Translations under genes and position numbers: made by a program
Part shown: piece after piece, positions 6,867 through 11,206 of the stretch
How positions within the stretch are numbered: the stretch's first letter is position 1
Layout: every line of letters starts with the position of its first letter
Source of the DNA: a bacterium
Lineage (GTDB): Bacteria; Ratteibacteria; UBA8468; B48-G9; JAFGKM01
Length of the DNA stretch: 11,206 nucleotides
Assembly (NCBI GenBank): GCA_026416755.1
Contig: JAOAEP010000077.1
Location: 1 to 11,206, forward strand
Direction: 5' to 3'
The notes under the pieces: model-generated
Database searches by the model: none
Told to the model about the DNA's origin: nothing
The model's input: the letters and a program-made list of their open reading frames with translations, nothing else

Positions 6867-6884
6867 ATTTAAAGGAGTATCAAA

Positions 6885-8096
6885 ATGATAAAAGAAATAA
6901 TTATGCCAAAACTTGGTGAAACAATGGAAGAAGGATATTTAGTTAGTTGGAAGAAGAACGAAGGAGATAAGGTTGAAAAAGGAGAAATCCTATTTGAAGT
7001 TATGAGTGATAAAACAAATTTTGAGGTTGAAAGTCCCTATTCAGGTTATTTAAGAAAAATTCTGTTTCATCCTTCTGATCAACCAATTCCAGTTACAACA
7101 GTTATTGCTTATATGACTGATACTCTTGAAGAACCTATTGAAATTAAAGAGGAAATGGGAGATGTGAAAGTTGAAGAAAAAGAGGAAGTTCCTATAGTTG
7201 AAACTGAAAAAGAAAAAATTGAAGAAAAAGGAGAAAGAATAAAAATAAGTCCTATTGCAAAAAAATTGGCAGAAGAACATAATATAGATATAACAAAAGT
7301 AAAAGGTTCAGGACCCGATGGAAGAATAGAGAAAAAAGATATACTTGAATATATTGAGAAATTAAAAATTGAAATTGAAAAAGAAACTAAAGAGACAACT
7401 AAAACAAAAGAAGAATATGAAGTTTTAAAATGGTCTCCTTTAAGAAGAATAATAGCAAAAAGACTTACAGAAAGTAAACAAAATATTCCTCACTATTATT
7501 TTCAAGGGAAGGTTATTGTAGATGAAATTTTAAAGATAAAGGAAATTAAAGAGAGAGAAGGTGAAAAATATACTATTACTGACTTTTTAATTTTTTTGAC
7601 TTCAAGAGTTATAGAAGAGTTTCCTCTTATAGGGGCAAGTGTTATAAATGATGAAATAAGGGTTTATAAAAATATTGATATTGGACTTGCAATAAGTGTA
7701 TCTGATGGTCTTGTTGTAGGTTCAATTAAAAATGCAAATGAAAAAACAATTAAGATAATTTCAGAAGATAGAAAGAAACTTGTTGAAAGAGCAAAAGACG
7801 GGAAACTAACCGAAGAGGATATAAAGGGAACCAATTTTGTTATTTCAAATCTTGGTATGTATGAAGTTGAAAACTTTTATCCAATAATCAACCCTCCTGG
7901 TGTAGCAATAATGGGTGTTGGGAAAATAGAAAAAGGAGTTTTTGTTGAAAATGAAAAAATAGTGCTTAAAAACTATATGTATATTTCTTTTTCCTTTGAC
8001 CATCGTATTATAGATGGTGCTTATGCTGCAAACTTTTATAAGAGATTAAAAGAAGTAATTGAGAATCCATCTGTTTTACTTTTTAAAAATGTTTAA
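6885..8096 (+). CDS. pdhC: Dihydrolipoamide acyltransferase, E2 component
   Basis: E2 forms the core of the 2-oxo-acid dehydrogenase complex and moves the acyl group from lipoyl-lysine to CoA. The 403-residue protein has one lipoyl domain (about 3-78) with the lipoylated lysine expected at K43 in MSDKT, a charged Glu/Lys-rich linker (about 82-118), a peripheral subunit-binding domain (about 119-155, with GSGPDGRI), a second charged linker, and the acyltransferase domain (about 182-403) ending with the catalytic FDHRIIDG motif (H373, D377). SNLGMY at 321-326 is also typical. AAAGGAG at 6871-6877 precedes the ATG. The context SDKT around the lysine differs from the commoner TDKA. The final eight bases overlap cysE. 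No E3 (dihydrolipoamide dehydrogenase) gene is in the window. Confidence 0.95.
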   Translation: MIKEIIMPKLGETMEEGYLVSWKKNEGDKVEKGEILFEVMSDKTNFEVESPYSGYLRKILFHPSDQPIPVTTVIAYMTDTLEEPIEIKEEMGDVKVEEKEEVPIVETEKEKIEEKGERIKISPIAKKLAEEHNIDITKVKGSGPDGRIEKKDILEYIEKLKIEIEKETKETTKTKEEYEVLKWSPLRRIIAKRLTESKQNIPHYYFQGKVIVDEILKIKEIKEREGEKYTITDFLIFLTSRVIEEFPLIGASVINDEIRVYKNIDIGLAISVSDGLVVGSIKNANEKTIKIISEDRKKLVERAKDGKLTEEDIKGTNFVISNLGMYEVENFYPIINPPGVAIMGVGKIEKGVFVENEKIVLKNYMYISFSFDHRIIDGAYAANFYKRLKEVIENPSVLLFKNV

Positions 8097-8802
8097 AAGA
8101 ATAAAGGAAGACATTAAAGTTGTATTTGAAAGAGATCCGGCAGCAAGAAATGTATTTGAAGTGATTACAAGTTATCCTGGACTTCATGCTATTTGGTTTC
8201 ATCGTATTGCTCATTTTTTTTGGGAAAAAGGAGAAAAAACACTTGCAAGAATCATTTCTCATATAAGTAGATTTTTAACTGGAATAGAAATACATCCTGG
8301 TGCAAAAATAGGAAGGAGATTTTTTATTGACCATGGGATGGGAGTAGTTATAGGTGAGACAGCAGAAATAGGAGATGATGTTTTGATATATCAAGGAGTC
8401 GTTCTTGGTGGTACTTCTTTAAAAAAAGAAAAAAGGCATCCAACAATTGGAAATAATGTAGTTATTGGAGCAGGGGCAATTTTACTTGGTCCTATTAAAG
8501 TTGGAGATGGTGCCAAAATTGGTGCTGGGAGTGTTGTAATAAAAGATATACCTGAGGGTACAACTGCTGTTGGAGTTCCTGCAAGAGTTGTAGAAAAAAG
8601 GGAAAAGAAGATAGACCTGGATCATGATAAACTTCCAGATCCAATTTTTAAAATATTTCAACTATTAATTGAGGAACAAGAAGAACTAGCCAAGAGAATA
8701 AGTCAACTTGAAAATCTTGAAGGGTTTAAATCTAAAATTGATGAGTACTTTGAGGAAAAGAAAAAAGAAATAATTGAACTTTTAGAAGGAGGTCCTAAAT
8801 GA
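8089..8802 (+). CDS. cysE: Serine O-acetyltransferase
   Basis: CysE transfers acetyl from acetyl-CoA to serine, giving O-acetylserine for cysteine synthesis. The start chosen is the ATG at 8089, because MFKRIKEDIKVVFERDPAARN is the usual N-terminus of short CysE proteins; a TTG at 8059 would only add ten residues that overlap E2. The 237-residue protein has the helical N-terminal part with YPGLHAIWFHRIAH (29-42), the hexapeptide-repeat left-handed beta helix (about 65-165), the catalytic D81-H82 in FIDHGMG, the GGTS segment, and a charged helical tail. It overlaps E2 by eight bases, has no clear Shine-Dalgarno, and so probably depends on coupling. Its acetyl-CoA substrate is the product of a pyruvate-type complex encoded just before it. 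No cysK is seen here. Confidence 0.95.
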   Translation: MFKRIKEDIKVVFERDPAARNVFEVITSYPGLHAIWFHRIAHFFWEKGEKTLARIISHISRFLTGIEIHPGAKIGRRFFIDHGMGVVIGETAEIGDDVLIYQGVVLGGTSLKKEKRHPTIGNNVVIGAGAILLGPIKVGDGAKIGAGSVVIKDIPEGTTAVGVPARVVEKREKKIDLDHDKLPDPIFKIFQLLIEEQEELAKRISQLENLEGFKSKIDEYFEEKKKEIIELLEGGPK

Positions 8803-9899
8803 AATTTGATAAAATGATAGCAATTTTAATTTTTCTCTTTAGTTTCATCTCCTTGGGGAATACATATACAATCTATCATACCGTCAAAAAAGGTGAAAAT
8901 TTATATACAATTGCAAAAAAGTATGGGAAATCTGTTCAAGAAATAAAAGAATTCAATAAATTGAAATCATCAACAGTTTATCCTGGACAGAAACTTATTG
9001 TAAACAAAAAAGAACAAAAAGATTTGACAAAAAAAGATATGGGAAAAGATATTGAAGAAGATACAAATTATGTTAAAGAGTATTATACTGTAAAAAAGGG
9101 GGATAACCTTTATAAAATATCAAAAAAATTTAACATTTCTATTGCAAAATTGAAGAAATTAAATAATTTAAAATCATCTTCAATCAAACCAGGACAAATT
9201 CTTGTAGTAGGGATGAAAAAAAATGAAATAGTTAAAAAAGAAATAAATCCCGATGAAATTCAACCAATTACAGATGTTTCAAAGAAAAAATATTATAAAA
9301 TTTGTGAAGGCGATACACTTTTATCAATAAGTGAAAAATTTGGAATAGACCCAGAGAAACTATTACAAGCAAATTTAATAAAAGAAGAAGATATAAAAGT
9401 TGGCCAGATTATTATTATTCCACCTAGAGAATTACTGGAAGAAGATACAAAAGAAGAAACTATAGTGGAAAGACAAAGTAGTAACATAAGAACAAGGTTA
9501 ATTGAGGAGACATTAAATTATTTAGGTGTTAGATATAAATATGGAGGTGAAAACAAAAGTGGAATTGATTGTTCTGCTTTAACTCGTCTTGTATATAAAA
9601 CTATAGGGATAATACTTCCACAAAACTCTTTACTTCAATATAAAAATGGAATAAAGATAGAAAAAGAAGAGGCTCTTCCAGGAGATTTAGTATTTTTTAG
9701 AAGAGGCGGAAATATTGGCCATGTTGGTATATATTTAGGGAATGACCTTTTTGTCCATGCAAGTTATACTTTAAAACGTGTTGTTATAAGTTCATTGAGT
9801 GAAAGATATTTTAAAGAAAGATTTGCTGGATTTAGAAGATACTTATCGGAAGAAAAAACTTTTTTCGCTCAAGGAATTGAAAATGTTGAACAGGAATAA
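8799..9899 (+). CDS. Secreted triple-LysM NlpC/P60 peptidoglycan hydrolase
   Basis: A 366-residue exported cell-wall enzyme. Residues 1-22 look like a signal peptide (lysines, then a hydrophobic run, then SLGNTY). Three LysM peptidoglycan-binding modules follow at about 25-68, 95-137 and 165-207, each with the G-E/D-x-L core and a closing PGQ or VGQ. A charged linker leads to an NlpC/P60 cysteine-peptidase domain (about 231-348) with C258 in GIDCSA, H308 in GHVGIYLG and a third polar residue H320 in FVHAS. Such enzymes cut peptide bonds in the peptidoglycan stem, often gamma-D-Glu to diamino acid, as D,L-endopeptidases. AAGGAGGT at 8786-8793 precedes the ATG, which overlaps the cysE stop as ATGA. 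The coding end overlaps the next gene by 17 bases. Domain calls are firm; the precise bond is inferred. Confidence 0.93.
   Translation: MKFDKMIAILIFLFSFISLGNTYTIYHTVKKGENLYTIAKKYGKSVQEIKEFNKLKSSTVYPGQKLIVNKKEQKDLTKKDMGKDIEEDTNYVKEYYTVKKGDNLYKISKKFNISIAKLKKLNNLKSSSIKPGQILVVGMKKNEIVKKEINPDEIQPITDVSKKKYYKICEGDTLLSISEKFGIDPEKLLQANLIKEEDIKVGQIIIIPPRELLEEDTKEETIVERQSSNIRTRLIEETLNYLGVRYKYGGENKSGIDCSALTRLVYKTIGIILPQNSLLQYKNGIKIEKEEALPGDLVFFRRGGNIGHVGIYLGNDLFVHASYTLKRVVISSLSERYFKERFAGFRRYLSEEKTFFAQGIENVEQE
9871..9875 (+). promoter_or_regulatory. Shine-Dalgarno that sets the start of the DUF4432-like gene
   Basis: AAGGA ends seven bases before the ATG at 9883, inside the end of the peptidase gene. The reading frame stays open back to an ATG at 9799, but those 28 extra codons only mirror the upstream gene in another frame and do not look like the family. 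Confidence 0.65.
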
Positions 9900-10896
9900 T
9901 GGTTGCAGATTTATGGAATTTACCTGGAAAGGTTATAAATGTATTTACTTAGAAAATGAGGTAATAAGAGTTGAAATTATTGTAGATAAGGGAACTGATA
10001 TAGTAGAATTTCTATATAAAGAAAAAGATATTGATTTTATGTGGAGAAGCCCAATTCCAACTTATCCTTCCTCAAAACTTATTCAAACTGCATCTTCAAA
10101 AACTGGTAATTTTATTGATTATTATCCTGGTGGTTGGCAAGAAATTTTTCCCAATGGTGGAGGAATTTGTGAGTATAAAGGAGCAGTTTTAGGGCTTCAT
10201 GGAGAAGTTGCTTTACTGCCTTGGGAATACGAAATAATAGAGAATAGTAAAGAAAGAATTGTAATAAAATTTGGTGTTCATACCTATAGAACACCATTTG
10301 ATTTAGAAAAAACAATATTGATGGAAAGTGGAAAACCTTATATAACAATTGATGAGGAAGTTTTTAATCTTGCAGGTGAAGAAATGGATTTTATTTGGAG
10401 ACATCATCCTACTTTTGGTAAACCATTTTTATCAGAAGATTGTAGTATAAATATAAAAAAGGCAAAAGTTAAAGTCATTCCAAGTAATGGTGAATCCTTT
10501 ACTAATTTGAAACAAATAGAAGGTGAATGGCCATTTGTTGAAGGAATTAATGGTAAAAATATTGATATAAGTAAAGTTCCGTCAGAAAGCGAAAATATTT
10601 CAGATGTAATTTTTCTTTCTGAAATAGAAGAAGGATATTGTGAGATAATAAATGAAAGAATTAAAATTGGTTTTTTTATGGAATTTCCAAAAGAAGTTTT
10701 TAGATATATATGGTTTTGGCGAATTGCTAAAGGAAGTTGTAATTATCCTTGGTATGGAAGAAACTATAATATAGCTCTTGAGCCATTTTCAAGTTTACCT
10801 GTTCTTACAGAAGCAATTAAGAGAAATGATCAGTTAAAATTAAAAGAGATGTCTTCCTTAAAGGTAAAATTAAAAGCAGAAGTAAGGAAAGTTTAA
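9883..10896 (+). CDS. DUF4432/aldose 1-epimerase-like sugar-binding protein
   Basis: A 337-residue protein with the galactose-mutarotase fold signature, closest in feel to the DUF4432 family. Mutarotase-type catalytic positions can be matched: H106 in GLHGEV, H174-H175 in RHHPTFG, and E300 in ALEPFSS. The motif GGWQEIFPNGG at 83-93 is characteristic of this group. Aldose 1-epimerases interconvert alpha and beta anomers of free sugars in the cytosol; DUF4432 members are poorly characterised, so the substrate is unknown. The start at 9883 is supported by AAGGA upstream and by where family resemblance begins; a second in-frame ATG at 9913 is possible. It overlaps the LysM peptidase gene by 17 bases and is one base from gatB. 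It may serve the same sugar pathway as the two dehydrogenases upstream, but it is not beside them. Confidence 0.8.
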   Translation: MLNRNNGCRFMEFTWKGYKCIYLENEVIRVEIIVDKGTDIVEFLYKEKDIDFMWRSPIPTYPSSKLIQTASSKTGNFIDYYPGGWQEIFPNGGGICEYKGAVLGLHGEVALLPWEYEIIENSKERIVIKFGVHTYRTPFDLEKTILMESGKPYITIDEEVFNLAGEEMDFIWRHHPTFGKPFLSEDCSINIKKAKVKVIPSNGESFTNLKQIEGEWPFVEGINGKNIDISKVPSESENISDVIFLSEIEEGYCEIINERIKIGFFMEFPKEVFRYIWFWRIAKGSCNYPWYGRNYNIALEPFSSLPVLTEAIKRNDQLKLKEMSSLKVKLKAEVRKV

Positions 10897-10897
10897 A

Positions 10898-11206
10898 ATG
10901 GAAGAATACGAAATTATTATAGGACTAGAAGTGCACGTAGAACTTTTAACCAAAACAAAAATGTTTTGCTCATGTTCAACTGAATTTGGAGCAGAGCCGA
11001 ATTCTCAAATATGTCCAATTTGTACGGGTATGCCAGGGGTATTGCCAGTTATTAATAAAAGAGCAATTGAACTTGCAATAAAGACAGGTATTGTTTTTAA
11101 TTCTAATATTTCAAAGTTTTGTAGATTTGCAAGGAAAAATTATTTCTATCCTGACTTGCCAAAAAATTTTCAAATATCACAATATGAGGAACCAATTGCT
11201 TTTGGT
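10898..11206 (+). CDS. gatB: Asp/Glu-tRNA(Asn/Gln) amidotransferase subunit B, N-terminal part (runs off the right edge)
   Basis: GatB is the kinase/tRNA-binding subunit of GatCAB, which converts mischarged Glu-tRNA(Gln) or Asp-tRNA(Asn) to the amidated form. The first 103 codons are present of a usual 470-500. The N-terminus EYEIIIGLEVHVELLTKTKM is diagnostic, followed by a cysteine cluster at C24, C26, C39 and C42 expected to bind zinc, and by YPDLPKNFQISQYE at 84-97. AAGGA at 10884-10888 ends nine bases before the ATG, one base after the previous stop codon. gatC and gatA are not upstream, so they are either downstream or elsewhere. Its presence suggests that Gln- or Asn-tRNA is made indirectly in this organism. 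Confidence 0.96.
   Translation, partial: MEEYEIIIGLEVHVELLTKTKMFCSCSTEFGAEPNSQICPICTGMPGVLPVINKRAIELAIKTGIVFNSNISKFCRFARKNYFYPDLPKNFQISQYEEPIAFG

Noticed and set aside
8059..8088. TTG start for cysE ten codons upstream
   Set aside because: The ATG at 8089 gives the typical CysE N-terminus; the extra residues lie wholly within the E2 coding region.
8869..9420. The three LysM segments as a DNA repeat array or CRISPR-like structure
   Set aside because: Similarity is at protein level between diverged domains with long spacers; there are no identical DNA repeats.
9799..9882. Upstream ATG for the DUF4432-like gene
   Set aside because: The 28 extra codons overlap the NlpC/P60 gene and look like an out-of-frame reading of it; AAGGA and family resemblance favour 9883.

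Overview
The window is bacterial, strongly A+T-rich (roughly 70% A+T by eye; Arg is almost always AGA, Ile often ATA) and densely coded. Gene content (SurE, tRNA-Ala with encoded CCA, ThyX instead of ThyA, a lipoate-dependent 2-oxo-acid dehydrogenase, CysE, a LysM/NlpC-P60 wall enzyme, GatB) fits a free-living bacterium with peptidoglycan. The gene mix and order do not let me name a phylum; an uncultivated A+T-rich lineage is a reasonable guess and nothing more.

Layout. At the left edge, on the minus strand, lie tRNA-Ala(CGC) and, only five bases behind its CCA end, the start of surE, which runs off the window. From 427 to the right edge every intact gene is on the plus strand. Block 1 (427-5354) is a tight run: a mannitol-1-phosphate 5-dehydrogenase-like enzyme, a zinc-dependent polyol/alcohol dehydrogenase, the E1 alpha subunit of a pyruvate/acetoin-type dehydrogenase, flavin-dependent thymidylate synthase ThyX, and a short protein related to the catalytic domain of cobalamin-independent methionine synthase. 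Then comes a 537-base stretch without an intact gene (5355-5891); its base skew is reversed relative to the neighbouring genes and it looks like the remains of a minus-strand gene. Block 2 (5892 to the edge) holds E1 beta, E2, serine acetyltransferase CysE, a secreted triple-LysM NlpC/P60 peptidase, a DUF4432/aldose-1-epimerase-like protein and the start of gatB. Most junctions are overlaps or gaps under 20 bases, so each block is probably one operon.

How the genes work together. The two sugar-alcohol dehydrogenases and the mutarotase-like protein point to sugar/polyol oxidation. E1 alpha, E1 beta and one-lipoyl E2 together make a 2-oxo-acid dehydrogenase core giving acetyl-CoA, a co-substrate of CysE; E3 is not in the window. 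ThyX and the MetE-like protein, joined by an ATGA overlap, suggest a one-carbon unit. The main oddity is that the E1 alpha gene is separated from E1 beta-E2 by thyX, the MetE-like gene and the apparent gene relic.

I found no CRISPR array, insertion sequence, phage gene or convincing rho-independent terminator. The window looks mostly like core metabolism; the items most worth following are the minimal MetE-like protein with a complete predicted zinc site, the split dehydrogenase operon with its decayed spacer, and the tRNA-surE junction with no room for a ribosome binding site.
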